59,922 nt of DNA, taken from assembly GCA_035531775.1 (NCBI GenBank), contig DATKSG010000018.1:1-59922 (forward strand), given 5' to 3'. Position 1 is the stretch's first letter, and the number at the start of each line of letters is the position of its first letter. Source of the stretch: DATKSG01 sp035531775. Lineage in GTDB: Bacteria > Actinomycetota > Acidimicrobiia > Acidimicrobiales > UBA8190. Of the stretch, positions 33,615 to 42,111 are shown in pieces. The translations under genes were made by a program, and so were the position numbers. Below the pieces are notes generated by a model that saw only the letters and a program-made list of their open reading frames with translations, made no database searches and was not told the origin of the DNA.

Positions 33615-34907
33615 GTGTCCGTCGCCGCCCACCAGGCCACCACCCGGCACCTCGGAGCCGCCTACCCTTTCGCCGCCGAGCCGGGCCTTGGGGGCGAAGG
33701 GGTGCTCGTGGGTCGGGACCTCTTCGGTGGGGCCTTCGTCTACGACCCCTTTGTCCTGTACCGGCGCGGCGTGCTCACCAACCCCAACATGGTCGTCTTC
33801 GGCCAGATCGGGCGGGGCAAGAGCGCTTTCGTGAAGAGCTACCTCTGGCGCCAGGCCGTGTTCGGCCGCCGGGCCTGGGTCATCGACCCGAAGGGCGAGT
33901 ACGGGCCCCTGGCTCGGGCATGTGGAGGTGAGCCGGTGGCTTTGCGCCCGGGTGGGTCGGTGCGTCTCAACCCACTGGCTGCTCCGGATCCCGCGGGGAC
34001 GCAGCGACTCGACCCCGACGAGCACAGCCGGCGGCGATGCGAGCTGCTCGTCTCGCTGGCCTCGTCGAGTCTCGGGCGCTCGCTGTTGCCCAGCGAACGC
34101 ACGGCAGTGGAGTTGGCCGTGGTCGACGCCGAGCATCGCGCCGGGCCAGGTGGCGCGGGGCTGACCTTGCCGTTGGTGATCGACTGCCTCCTCGAACCCA
34201 CCGCGCACTCGGCATCGTCGGTGCGCACCGGCGTGGCCGACCTGGCTGCTGACGGACGCCAGGTGGCGCTCGAGCTCCGCCGGCTGGTGGCCGGCGACCT
34301 CCGGGGGATGTTCGACGGCCCCACGTCCCCCGGCGTGCGCCTCGACCATCCCTTCGTGGTCCTCGACATGTCGGCCGTCTACCACTCGCCGGCCCTCGGC
34401 ATCTTGATGACGTGCGCTGCGTCGTGGCTGCAGGCGGCGCTGTCCGGCGCCCGGGCCGACATGTCCGGCGGGGTCATCCTGGTGGTCGACGAAGCGTGGG
34501 CCATCCTCTCCAACGTCGGCGTGGCCCGGTGGCTGCAGGCGTCGTGGAAGCTGTCGCGCGCCTGGGGCGTGGCCAACGTGGCGGTGCTCCACCGCGTGTC
34601 GGACCTGGCGTCGGCCGGGCCCGAGGGCTCGGAGCAGGTGATGCTGTCGCGCGGACTGCTGGCCGACTCCGAGACGCGGGTGCTCTACGGCCAGGCACCA
34701 GGCGAGGTCGAGGCGGCCGTGTCGCTGCTCGGCTTATCGGGCACCGAAGGCGAGCTTGTGCCCCATCTGGGGCGTGGCACGGCACTGTGGAAGGTGGGGA
34801 CGCGGTCGTTTCTGGTCCAGCACCGACTGTCGCCGCACGAGGCCGCCCTGGTCGACACCGACGGGGCCATGGCCGAGGCACTCGGCCCGCTCACGGGGGC
34901 CCGTTGA
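33615..34907 (+). CDS. VirB4/TraC-like conjugation ATPase
   Basis: A 430-residue ATPase from a GTG three bases after the previous stop. Walker A is GQIGRGKS near residue 64, followed by the VirB4-typical VIDPKGEYGPLARACGG and LNPLAAP. Walker B is VILVVDEAWAIL near residue 290, with LHRVSDL after it. The usual N-terminal half of VirB4 is missing here and appears to be supplied by the previous SCO6880-like gene, so the protein is split over two genes. It should energise assembly of the secretion channel. Confidence 0.85.
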   Translation: MSVAAHQATTRHLGAAYPFAAEPGLGGEGVLVGRDLFGGAFVYDPFVLYRRGVLTNPNMVVFGQIGRGKSAFVKSYLWRQAVFGRRAWVIDPKGEYGPLARACGGEPVALRPGGSVRLNPLAAPDPAGTQRLDPDEHSRRRCELLVSLASSSLGRSLLPSERTAVELAVVDAEHRAGPGGAGLTLPLVIDCLLEPTAHSASSVRTGVADLAADGRQVALELRRLVAGDLRGMFDGPTSPGVRLDHPFVVLDMSAVYHSPALGILMTCAASWLQAALSGARADMSGGVILVVDEAWAILSNVGVARWLQASWKLSRAWGVANVAVLHRVSDLASAGPEGSEQVMLSRGLLADSETRVLYGQAPGEVEAAVSLLGLSGTEGELVPHLGRGTALWKVGTRSFLVQHRLSPHEAALVDTDGAMAEALGPLTGAR

Positions 34908-36367
34908 CGTCCGGGTCGGCGCTCGGGGCCGCCCTGGTGGCCCTGCTCATTGCTGCGCTCGCCACCAACAGAGGTGGCCGCCCGTCGGTGCACAGGGAAG
35001 CCGAGGGGGCGCGCTGGGCCCGACGCCGGGACCTCGCCGCGTTGACGGTCAAGGGGCCGTCTCCCGGCCGGCTCGTGCTCGGCACGGCCGGCCGGCGACT
35101 GGTGGCCGCCGAGCGCGGTCAGTCGGTGCTGGTGGTGGGGCCGACCCAGAGTGCGAAGACCACCGGCCTGGCCATCCCGGCCATCTTGGAGTGGGAGGGT
35201 CCGGTGATGGCCGCTTCGGTGAAGGCGGACCTGGCCCGCCACACCATGAACTGGCGACGCACCCAGGGCGAGGTGTGGCTCTTCGATCCGACCCGCAGCA
35301 CCGGCCTGGCCACCTCGGCGTGGTCGCCGCTGGATGCCGCCATCACCTGGCCGGCGGCCCGGCGGGTGGCCCACAGCCTCACCGAGGCGGCTCGACCGGC
35401 GGCGGGATCCATGCCCGACGCCGACTTCTGGTTTGCCACGGCGGCCAAGTTGCTCGGACCGCTGCTGCTGGCCGCCGCCTCTTCGGGTCGCTGTATGGCC
35501 GACGTGGTGCGCTGGCTCGACGAGCAGGAGGAGGCCGAGGTCGCCGAAGCACTCTTCGAACTCGGCGCCGACGCCGCCCTGCAGGCGGCCCGTGCCACCT
35601 GGGGCCGCGACGAGCGCCAACGAAGTGCCGTCTATACCACCGCCGAAACGGTGGTCGAGGCGTTCGCCGAGCCGCCTGCTTCTGGCGGGGCCGCATCCGG
35701 TGCAGGGGAAGGCAACCACCACCGCGTGGACCCCGCCGTGCTGCTCGAAGGTCGCCACACGCTGTACTTGTGCGCCCCGGCCCACGAGCAGCGGCGCCTG
35801 CGACCGCTGTTCAGCGCCTTGGCCACCGAGGTGCTCCAAGGGGCCTTCGATCTGGCTGTTCGCCACGGAGGCACCCTCGACCCACCATTGCTGGTGGTGC
35901 TGGACGAGGCGGCCAATGTGGCCCCGTTGGCCGAGCTCGACGTGCTGGCCTCCACCGCCGCCGGACATGGCATCCAGCTGGTCACCGTGTGGCAGGACCT
36001 GGCCCAGATCACGGCCCGCTACGGCGGGCGGGCCGGCAGCGTGATCAACAACCACCGGGTCAAGGTGTTCCTGTCGGGCATCGCCGACACGGCCACCTTG
36101 GAACACGCCAGCACGCTGGCGGGCGAGTCGCACCGCCCGCAGCGCACCGTGACCTCCGACGGGCGCGGCGGGCGTTCGGTGACCGAGGCTCCCGTGAGCC
36201 GCCGCTTGCTCCCGCCCGACGCCGTGCGCCGGCTCCCCCCGGGCACCGGCGTGGTCATCTCAGGCCACTTGCCCCCGCTGCGCCTGGCGCTGCGCCCATG
36301 GTGGCGCGACGTGGCCCTACGACGCCGGGCGCAGATGGGCGCCGTGGCCTCCCCCTCGGTATCGTGA
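34904..36367 (+). CDS. VirD4/TraG-like type IV coupling protein
   Basis: A 487-residue coupling ATPase. The start is a TTG overlapping the previous stop (TTGA), the only start that leaves the N-terminal helix (LGAALVALLIAALAT) intact without running into the upstream gene. Walker A is VGPTQSAKT near residue 78, followed by EWEGPVMAASVKADL. Walker B is LLVVLDEAANVAP, then GHGIQLVTVWQDLAQITARYG and IINNHRVKVFLSGI-type sequence. Such proteins bring the relaxase-DNA complex to the channel. No relaxase is encoded nearby; the closest is the truncated one at 16.8 kb. Confidence 0.85.
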   Translation: MTSGSALGAALVALLIAALATNRGGRPSVHREAEGARWARRRDLAALTVKGPSPGRLVLGTAGRRLVAAERGQSVLVVGPTQSAKTTGLAIPAILEWEGPVMAASVKADLARHTMNWRRTQGEVWLFDPTRSTGLATSAWSPLDAAITWPAARRVAHSLTEAARPAAGSMPDADFWFATAAKLLGPLLLAAASSGRCMADVVRWLDEQEEAEVAEALFELGADAALQAARATWGRDERQRSAVYTTAETVVEAFAEPPASGGAASGAGEGNHHRVDPAVLLEGRHTLYLCAPAHEQRRLRPLFSALATEVLQGAFDLAVRHGGTLDPPLLVVLDEAANVAPLAELDVLASTAAGHGIQLVTVWQDLAQITARYGGRAGSVINNHRVKVFLSGIADTATLEHASTLAGESHRPQRTVTSDGRGGRSVTEAPVSRRLLPPDAVRRLPPGTGVVISGHLPPLRLALRPWWRDVALRRRAQMGAVASPSVS

Positions 36368-36371
36368 CCTC

Positions 36372-37718
36372 GTGGCCAGCGACGAGAGCGCGGTGGACGA
36401 GCGCCGGCGCCTGGCCGACGCCGTGGCCGTACGCGACGCCGAGATCAAGCAGCAGGCTCGCCGGGCCCGCGACAGCGCCGCGGCGTCGGGCACCTTGGCC
36501 TGGGACCCCTTCGACCCGGCCTGGCGACATGACCCGTACGCCGTCTACGCCGAGCTGCGCCGCACCAATCCCGTGCACCGCAGCCCGCTCGGCTTCTGGG
36601 TGTTCACCCGCCACGCCGACTGCCTGGCCATACTGCGCGACAAGCGCTCGAGCAGCGACGCCCGCAACGTGGACCCGGCCGAATTCTCCGCCCTTCGCAA
36701 CCTCGAGGCCACGCAATCGGAAGGGGCCATGGCCGAGGCATTGGCCGAGATGGCGCCGTTTCTCTTCCGCGACCCGCCCGACCACACGCGCCTTCGGGGC
36801 CTGGTGCAGAAGGCCTTTACGCCCAAGGTGGTGGACGGCTTGCGGCCCAGGATCGAGGAGATCTGTCACCAACTCCTCGACGACCTCTTCGCCAGCGGCG
36901 GCGGCGACCTGGTGGCCGACTACGCCTATCCGCTGCCGGTGCAGATCATCGTGGAGATGCTCGGGGTGCCGCCCGAGGACCACGAGCACTTCCGGGTGTG
37001 GTCCGACGCCCTCGCTCGTGGCCTCGACCCCGACTTCCTGCTGCCGCCCGAGGCCGTCCAGCAACGCCTGACCGGCATCTTGTCCTTCGTGCAGTACTTC
37101 GCCGGGCTCATCGAGCAGCGTCGTGCCCACCCCGGCGACGACCTGCTCACGCGCCTCATCCAGGCCGAGGAGCAAGGTGACGTGCTGTCACAGGGCGAGC
37201 TGCTCGCCACGTGCATCTTGCTGCTGGTGGCCGGACACGAGACCACCGTCAACCTGATCTCGGGCGGTGCCCTGGCATTGATGGAGCATCCCGAGCAGCT
37301 GGCGCGCTTTCGTGACGACCCGTCGGTGGGGCGCAGCGCCGTGGAGGAGATGATGCGCTACGTGTGCCCGGTGCAGTTGACCGGGCGCGTGACCACCGAG
37401 GCCATGGAGGTGGGTGGGGTGGAACTGGCGCCGGGGGACTTCTCGATGCTGCTCATCGGCTCGGCCAATCGCGACCCCGAGGTCTTCGACCGCCCCGACG
37501 ACTTCGACGTGGCCCGGGCCGACAACCCGCACCTGGGCTTCGGCTTCGGGCTGCACCACTGCCTGGGAGCCCCTCTGGCTCGCATCGAGGCCCAGATAGC
37601 GCTGGGGGCCCTCCTCGACCGGGCCCGCCTGCTCGAGGTGCGTCCGGGTGAGCTGGCACACAAGGAGAACATCGTGCTGCGGGGCCTGGCCTCCTTGCCG
37701 GTAGACCTCGTCGCCTGA
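36372..37718 (+). CDS. Cytochrome P450
   Basis: A soluble bacterial P450 of 448 residues. It shows the I-helix oxygen motif LLVAGHETT near residue 287 and the K-helix Glu-Arg pair in EEMMR. The PERF-like region is in RPDDFDVARADNP and the haem loop FGFGLHHCLGAPLAR has the ligand at Cys397. The N-terminal 40 residues are charged. It starts at a GTG 4 bases after the coupling-protein stop. No ferredoxin lies next to it. The substrate cannot be inferred; the CYP107/CYP125-like overall pattern suggests a hydroxylase of small organic compounds. Confidence 0.92.
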   Translation: MASDESAVDERRRLADAVAVRDAEIKQQARRARDSAAASGTLAWDPFDPAWRHDPYAVYAELRRTNPVHRSPLGFWVFTRHADCLAILRDKRSSSDARNVDPAEFSALRNLEATQSEGAMAEALAEMAPFLFRDPPDHTRLRGLVQKAFTPKVVDGLRPRIEEICHQLLDDLFASGGGDLVADYAYPLPVQIIVEMLGVPPEDHEHFRVWSDALARGLDPDFLLPPEAVQQRLTGILSFVQYFAGLIEQRRAHPGDDLLTRLIQAEEQGDVLSQGELLATCILLLVAGHETTVNLISGGALALMEHPEQLARFRDDPSVGRSAVEEMMRYVCPVQLTGRVTTEAMEVGGVELAPGDFSMLLIGSANRDPEVFDRPDDFDVARADNPHLGFGFGLHHCLGAPLARIEAQIALGALLDRARLLEVRPGELAHKENIVLRGLASLPVDLVA

Positions 37719-37740
37719 GATTCCCGCCGCTCCCCCCGGG

Positions 37741-37782
37741 GGCTCAGTGCTCGGGCCGGCTCAGTGCTCGGGCCGACTCAGT
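37741..37782. repeat. 17-bp tandem repeat at the P450/amidase junction
   Basis: Two perfect 17-bp copies (ggctcagtgctcgggcc) run from 37741 to 37774, and a partial third copy leads into the amidase stop codon. They lie between two convergent genes. The unit could have arisen by slippage; no hairpin is formed. Confidence 0.85.
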
Positions 37783-39199
37783 GCGGGGAAGACGGGGCCA
37801 CCAGTGGCCACGGGCGGCTGCGCTCGGCCACGGCGGACAGCTCCAGCAGCAGCTGCTCCTCGTGGTGGCGGCCGATGACCTGCAGGCCCACCGGCACCCC
37901 GTTAACCGTCCCCGCCGGTATGGACACGGCCGGGTTGCCGGCGAAGTTGGCCGGCATGGTGAGCACCCCCGTGTTGCCCCCGGCTCGTACCACGTCGCCG
38001 AACTCGGCCAGCAGGTCGCGGTCTCCCACCGTCATGGGCACCGGCCCTTCGGCGGCGAAGGCCAGATCGGGATTGGTGGCGGCCAAGACGAAGTCGACCT
38101 GGTCGAGCACGTCGGCCATCACCTCGTGCACGTGCACACGGAACCGCTCGGCCGATGCCGCCATGGCCAGGTCGTAGTGATGGGTGGCGATGTTCATCCC
38201 CAGCATGATCTCGAGGGTCAGATCGCTCTCGCATTCCGGATAGCGCTCCCCGAGATCGGCGGCCAGCGTCACCAGGTTGGACATGGCCCACTCCATGAGC
38301 GCCGGCGGAAATTGCACCGCCACGTCGACGCGCGCCAAGCCGGCCTCGGCCACCAGAGCTTCGGCCGCCTCGGTCACGAGCGCCACCACGTCGGGATGCA
38401 CCACGGCCACGCCCAGGTCCACCGAGATGACGGCCCGCTTGCCGCGTAGCTGGTCCCCGAGGGTCCCGAGGTCGCGTTCCCAGCCCTCCACCTTGGGCAG
38501 GCTCAAGGTGTCATGGGTGTCGAAGCCGTTGCAGACGTCGAACCACCGGGCCGTGTCGCGCACCGAACGGCTGACACATCCCAGGGTCACCGTGTGCGGG
38601 GTCTGATGGACGTGGGGGCCTTTCGGGATGCGGCCGTAGGTGGACTTGAGCCCGAAGAGCCCGCAGTAGCCGGCCGGGATGCGGATCGACCCACCGCCGT
38701 CGCCCCCCGAGGCCAGCGGCACCAGGCCCCCGGCCACCGCTGCCGCCGAGCCACCCGACGACCCCCCCGGCGTGCGCGCCGCGTCCCACGGGTTGCGGGT
38801 GGTCCCGTGCAGCTTGGTGCTCGTGCAGTTGATGCCACCGAACTCACTGGCCGTGGTCTGCCCGGCCAGCACCGCCCCGGCGGCGCGCAGGCGCTCCACG
38901 TGGGTGCTCGTGAAGGCGGCCCGGCGCTCGGCGAAGGCCAAGGAGCCCTCGGTGAAGGGCCACCCGGTCACCGGCTCGAGCTCCTTGATGCCGATGGGGA
39001 CGCCGCCGAAGGGCAGCGCCACATCCGCTCTGTCGGCGTCGGCGCGAGCCTGGTCCACGTCCAGGTGCGAGAAGGCGTTGAGCGCCGATCCCTCGATGGC
39101 GGCGAGCGACAGCTCGAGGGCCTCGGGGGGCGTGATCTGCCCGGCGCGCAGGGCGTCGACCAGGGAGCAGGCGTCGCCCAGCCACGGTTGGTCAGCCAT
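37778..39199 (-). CDS. Amidase signature family hydrolase
   Basis: A 473-residue amidase of the Ser-cisSer-Lys type. Catalytic Lys is in PIGIKEL near residue 71. The signature stretch GGSSGGSAAAVAGGLVPLASGGDGGGSIRIPA holds the cis-Ser and nucleophilic Ser. The later part shows TMPANFAGNPAVSIPAG and GVPVGLQVIGRHHEEQLLL. Related enzymes hydrolyse aryl amides, urethanes or indoleacetamide; the substrate is open. It is not a GatA, since no GatB/GatC lie beside it. It is convergent with the P450 gene. Confidence 0.9.
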   Translation of the reverse strand: MADQPWLGDACSLVDALRAGQITPPEALELSLAAIEGSALNAFSHLDVDQARADADRADVALPFGGVPIGIKELEPVTGWPFTEGSLAFAERRAAFTSTHVERLRAAGAVLAGQTTASEFGGINCTSTKLHGTTRNPWDAARTPGGSSGGSAAAVAGGLVPLASGGDGGGSIRIPAGYCGLFGLKSTYGRIPKGPHVHQTPHTVTLGCVSRSVRDTARWFDVCNGFDTHDTLSLPKVEGWERDLGTLGDQLRGKRAVISVDLGVAVVHPDVVALVTEAAEALVAEAGLARVDVAVQFPPALMEWAMSNLVTLAADLGERYPECESDLTLEIMLGMNIATHHYDLAMAASAERFRVHVHEVMADVLDQVDFVLAATNPDLAFAAEGPVPMTVGDRDLLAEFGDVVRAGGNTGVLTMPANFAGNPAVSIPAGTVNGVPVGLQVIGRHHEEQLLLELSAVAERSRPWPLVAPSSPH

Positions 39200-39277
39200 C
39201 AGCCGAGGCTACCCGGCGCTGGCTGAGGTGACCCCGGTCGGCCTCGGGGTGCCCACCCCCGGTAAGGTCGGCGGGTG

Positions 39278-39979
39278 ATGGACTCCTCCCACTCCGGCCT
39301 CTACGAGGTGATCCACCGCCGTCGAGACGTGCGGGCCGAGTTCACCGGTGAGCCGGTGCCCGGCCGAGTCCTCGAGCGCGTGCTCGGCGCCGCCCACAGC
39401 GCTCCGAGCGTCGGCCTGAGCCAGCCCTGGGACTTCGTGCTGGTCACCGAGGACGAGGCGCGCCTCGCCTTCTGGGAGCACGTGCAAGGCGAGCGCAAGG
39501 TGTTCGCCGATGCCTTGGAGGGCGAGCTGGCGGCACGCTTCGCCGGCATCAAGATCGACGGTGTCCTAGAGGCCAGCGTGTCGTTGGTGGTCACCTACGA
39601 CGCCGCTCGCGGGGCGCCGAGTGTGCTGGGCCGCCACGCCATTGCCGACGCCGGGCTGTACTCGGTGTGCCTGGCCATCGAGAACCTGTGGCTGGCCTGC
39701 ACGGCCGAGGGCTGGGGGATGGGCTGGGTCTCGTTCTACCGCGAGGCGTTCCTGCGCGACCTGCTCGGCATCCCCGACGAGGTGCGACCGGTGGCATGGC
39801 TGTGCATCGGCCCGGTCTCACACCTTCAGGAGACCCCCGACCTCGAGCGGGCCGGGTGGCGTCAGCGCCTGGCACTGGGCGACGTCCTGCACGCCGAGCG
39901 GTGGGCGGGGGATGACACCTTGGCGCAGCTCGAATCCATGGACCAGCTCGGTGGCGCCGTGACCGGCCGACCCTCGTGA
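39278..39979 (+). CDS. bluB: 5,6-Dimethylbenzimidazole synthase (BluB-like)
   Basis: This is a flavin-destroying nitroreductase-fold enzyme that makes the lower ligand of vitamin B12 from reduced FMN and oxygen. The pattern is right for BluB: HRRRDVRAEFTGEPVP, APSVGLSQPWDFVLV, and GWGMGWVSFYREAFLRDLLGIPDEVRPVAWLCIG. Length is 233 residues. ATG 39278 was taken (a GTG 3 bases earlier is possible). The next gene starts inside its stop codon (GTGA), a ROK-type kinase. No other cobalamin genes are visible in the window. Confidence 0.85.
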   Translation: MDSSHSGLYEVIHRRRDVRAEFTGEPVPGRVLERVLGAAHSAPSVGLSQPWDFVLVTEDEARLAFWEHVQGERKVFADALEGELAARFAGIKIDGVLEASVSLVVTYDAARGAPSVLGRHAIADAGLYSVCLAIENLWLACTAEGWGMGWVSFYREAFLRDLLGIPDEVRPVAWLCIGPVSHLQETPDLERAGWRQRLALGDVLHAERWAGDDTLAQLESMDQLGGAVTGRPS

Positions 39980-40755
39980 CGGCGCCTGTCACCCACCCGA
40001 CGGCCCCGTTCACGTTGGCCATCGACATCGGGGGCACCGGGCTCAAGGCTTCGGTGCTCGACTCGGCGGGAGCCATGGTCGCCGATCGCGTCCGCGTCGA
40101 CACCACCTATCCGTGCTCTCCGGCCACCATGGTCGACGACCTGGTGGCGCTGGTGGCGTCGCTGCCCGCCTTCGACCGGGTGTCGGCCGGCTTCCCGGGC
40201 ATGGTGCGCGAGGGCCGCATCTTGTCGGCCCCGCATTTCGTCACCGTGAGCGGGCCGGGCAGCGACGTCGACGAGGCCCTGGTGACCCAGTGGTCCTCCT
40301 TCGACCTGGCCGGTGCCCTGGCGGCGCGCCTGGGCAAGCCCACCCGGGTGGCCAACGACGCCGACGTGCAAGGCGCGGCGGTGGTGGCCGGCCACGGGCT
40401 CGAGCTGGTGGTCACTTTGGGCACCGGGGTGGGGACGGCGTTCTTCTTCGACGGCGAGCTGCTCCCGCACCTGGAGCTGGCCCATCATCCGCTGCACAAA
40501 GGCGAGACCTACAACGAGCAGCTAGGCGATCGCGCCCGCAAGGACGTGGGCGGCGAGGGCTGGAACAAGCGGGTGCGGCGCGCTCTCGACATCTTGCGGG
40601 CGTTGTGCTTCTTCGACCACTGCTACGTGGGCGGCGGCAACGCCCGGCGGATCGAGGGCGAGCTGGCGGCCGACATCACCATCGTCGACAACACAGCCGG
40701 CATCCTCGGTGGCATCAAGCTGTGGCAAGGCGATCACCTGGCCCTGCAGGGTTAG
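39976..40755 (+). CDS. ROK-family sugar kinase, polyphosphate-glucokinase-like
   Basis: A 259-residue ASKHA-fold kinase. The phosphate-binding LAIDIGGTGLKASVLD is near residues 14-29, followed by SAGFPGMV, NDADVQGAAVVAGHGLELVVTLGTGVGTAFFFDG and a helical C-terminal part (GEGWNKRVRRALDIL). The Cys-rich zinc motif of classical ROK repressors and glucokinases is absent. Size and the TLGTGVGTAFFFDG loop are close to polyphosphate glucokinases of actinobacteria, but the phosphate donor cannot be proved. It overlaps bluB by 4 bases. Confidence 0.78.
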   Translation: MTAPVTHPTAPFTLAIDIGGTGLKASVLDSAGAMVADRVRVDTTYPCSPATMVDDLVALVASLPAFDRVSAGFPGMVREGRILSAPHFVTVSGPGSDVDEALVTQWSSFDLAGALAARLGKPTRVANDADVQGAAVVAGHGLELVVTLGTGVGTAFFFDGELLPHLELAHHPLHKGETYNEQLGDRARKDVGGEGWNKRVRRALDILRALCFFDHCYVGGGNARRIEGELAADITIVDNTAGILGGIKLWQGDHLALQG

Positions 40756-40765
40756 GCTCGCTTTT

Positions 40766-41059
40766 ATGGCCGAAGTGGGCGCCGCGACATCGGACGCCGG
40801 ACGTCCCGAGCACCTGCGCCGCCGACGGCGCGTGACCAGGGCGGTGGTGGTGCTGGCCGTGGCGGTGCTGGTGGTGGTCTTCGCCGTGGAGAACGCCAAA
40901 GCGGTGCCGGTGCGATTCTGGTTCTTCACGGCCCATCCCAAGCTCATCTGGGTGGTGGTGGGCTGCCTGTTGGCCGGGGTGGTGGCCGGGTTCGCCATCG
41001 GTCGACCGGTGCGCCGGCGCCGGGCCCGACGCGAACGCCCGCCGGCGGACGCTCGCTAG
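40766..41059 (+). CDS. LapA-domain small membrane protein
   Basis: A 97-residue protein with a basic N-terminus and two helices. The first is VVVLAVAVLVVVFAVENAKAV, with the LapA-typical VENxxxVxVRFWFF strand after it. The second is LIWVVVGCLLAGVVAGFAIG, ending in an Arg-rich cytoplasmic tail. This is the pattern of the lipopolysaccharide assembly protein A domain, found also in Gram-positive bacteria with unknown role. The ATG at 40766 is preferred to the longer frame, which overlaps the kinase gene. Confidence 0.82.
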   Translation: MAEVGAATSDAGRPEHLRRRRRVTRAVVVLAVAVLVVVFAVENAKAVPVRFWFFTAHPKLIWVVVGCLLAGVVAGFAIGRPVRRRRARRERPPADAR

Positions 41060-41072
41060 AGGGAGCCAGCCC

Positions 41073-42017
41073 GTGCACGCCCTCACCATCAACCAAGGTC
41101 GCATCGATTGGGTGCTCCATCCCGACCCGGCGCCGGGCCCGGGCCAGATCCTCGTGGAGGTGCACGCCGCCGGGGTGAACGCCGCCGACCTCCTCCAGCG
41201 CGACGGGTTCTACCCGGCTCCGGCTGGCTCGCCCCCCGACATCCCGGGCCTGGAGCTGGCCGGCAAGGTGATGGCCGTCGGGCCGGGCACCGGTCGCTTC
41301 GCCGTGGGCGACCGCGTCATGGCCGTGGTGGGCGGCGGCGCTCAGGCCGAGCTGATCGTGGTGGACGAGAGCCACGCCATGGCCGTTCCGCACTCCATGG
41401 GGTGGGACGAGGCCGGCGGCTTCCCGGAGGCCTTCTCGACCGCTTATGACGCCCTGGTGACCCAGTGCGGGCTGATGGTCGGCGACAGGGTACTAGTGAC
41501 CGGGGCGGCCGGAGGGGTGGGTACGGCGGCCGTGCAGTTGGCGGCGGCGGCCGGGGCGTCGGTGGTGGCCTCGGTGCGCGACGCGTCGCTGCTAGATGCG
41601 GTGCTGTCGCTCGGCGCCACCCACGCGCTGTCCCCGGACGAGGCGGCCGGGCGCGGTCCCTTCGACGTGGTCCTCGAGCTGGTGAGCGGGCCGAGCTTCG
41701 CCACGTCGCTAGCCGCCCTGGCCACCGGTGGGCGCCTGTCGGTGATCGGCGTGGGGGGCGGGGCCAGCGCCGAGATCGACCTGCTGACCCTGATGCAGCG
41801 ACGGGCCCGGGTCCACGGCTCCACCCTGCGGGCGCGGTCGTCGGCCGACAAGGCCTTCGTCGCCCGTGAGGTGGAGGCCCACGTCGTGCCGCTCGTGGCT
41901 CGCGGCCGGGTGCGGGTCCCCATCGTGGAGCGCATGGCCCTGTCCCAGGGGGCCGAGGCCTATGCGCGCTTCGCCCAGGGCGCCAAGTTCGGCAAGGTCG
42001 TCCTGGTCCGGGCTTGA
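41073..42017 (+). CDS. NADPH:quinone oxidoreductase-type medium-chain dehydrogenase
   Basis: A 314-residue zinc-independent member of the MDR superfamily. It has the GroES-like N-terminal part (GPGQILVEVHAAGVNAADLLQRDG, PPDIPGLELAGKVMAVGP) and a Rossmann domain with VLVTGAAGGVGTAAVQLAAAAGA. It lacks the Cys/His zinc ligands of alcohol dehydrogenases. The start is a GTG. It likely reduces quinones or enones with NADPH. It ends before a 94-base gap with the convergent sortase gene. Confidence 0.88.
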   Translation: MHALTINQGRIDWVLHPDPAPGPGQILVEVHAAGVNAADLLQRDGFYPAPAGSPPDIPGLELAGKVMAVGPGTGRFAVGDRVMAVVGGGAQAELIVVDESHAMAVPHSMGWDEAGGFPEAFSTAYDALVTQCGLMVGDRVLVTGAAGGVGTAAVQLAAAAGASVVASVRDASLLDAVLSLGATHALSPDEAAGRGPFDVVLELVSGPSFATSLAALATGGRLSVIGVGGGASAEIDLLTLMQRRARVHGSTLRARSSADKAFVAREVEAHVVPLVARGRVRVPIVERMALSQGAEAYARFAQGAKFGKVVLVRA

Positions 42018-42111
42018 GCTCGGCGCGTTCCTGCGCCGCCGCGCCGTTCGTCGGTGATTGGTGGGGTGGGCCGCCGGTGGGGTTTTCGGCGAGCCGCTGC
42101 GACGCGGGGGC

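Noticed and set aside
32799..34592. Long minus-strand frame of 597 codons opposite the conjugation ATPase genes
   Set aside because: It is the reverse reading of GC-rich coding DNA, full of His/Gly/Arg with no motif; the plus strand has Walker motifs in SCO6880/VirB4-like genes.
34756..37071. 771-codon plus-strand frame across the coupling protein and P450
   Set aside because: It is out of frame with both recognisable proteins and its translation is low-complexity Arg/Pro/Gly.
42018..42111. Possible hairpin ggcgcg...cgcgcc after the quinone oxidoreductase gene
   Set aside because: Six pairs with a 12-base loop in very GC-rich DNA and no T tract is not enough to call a terminator.
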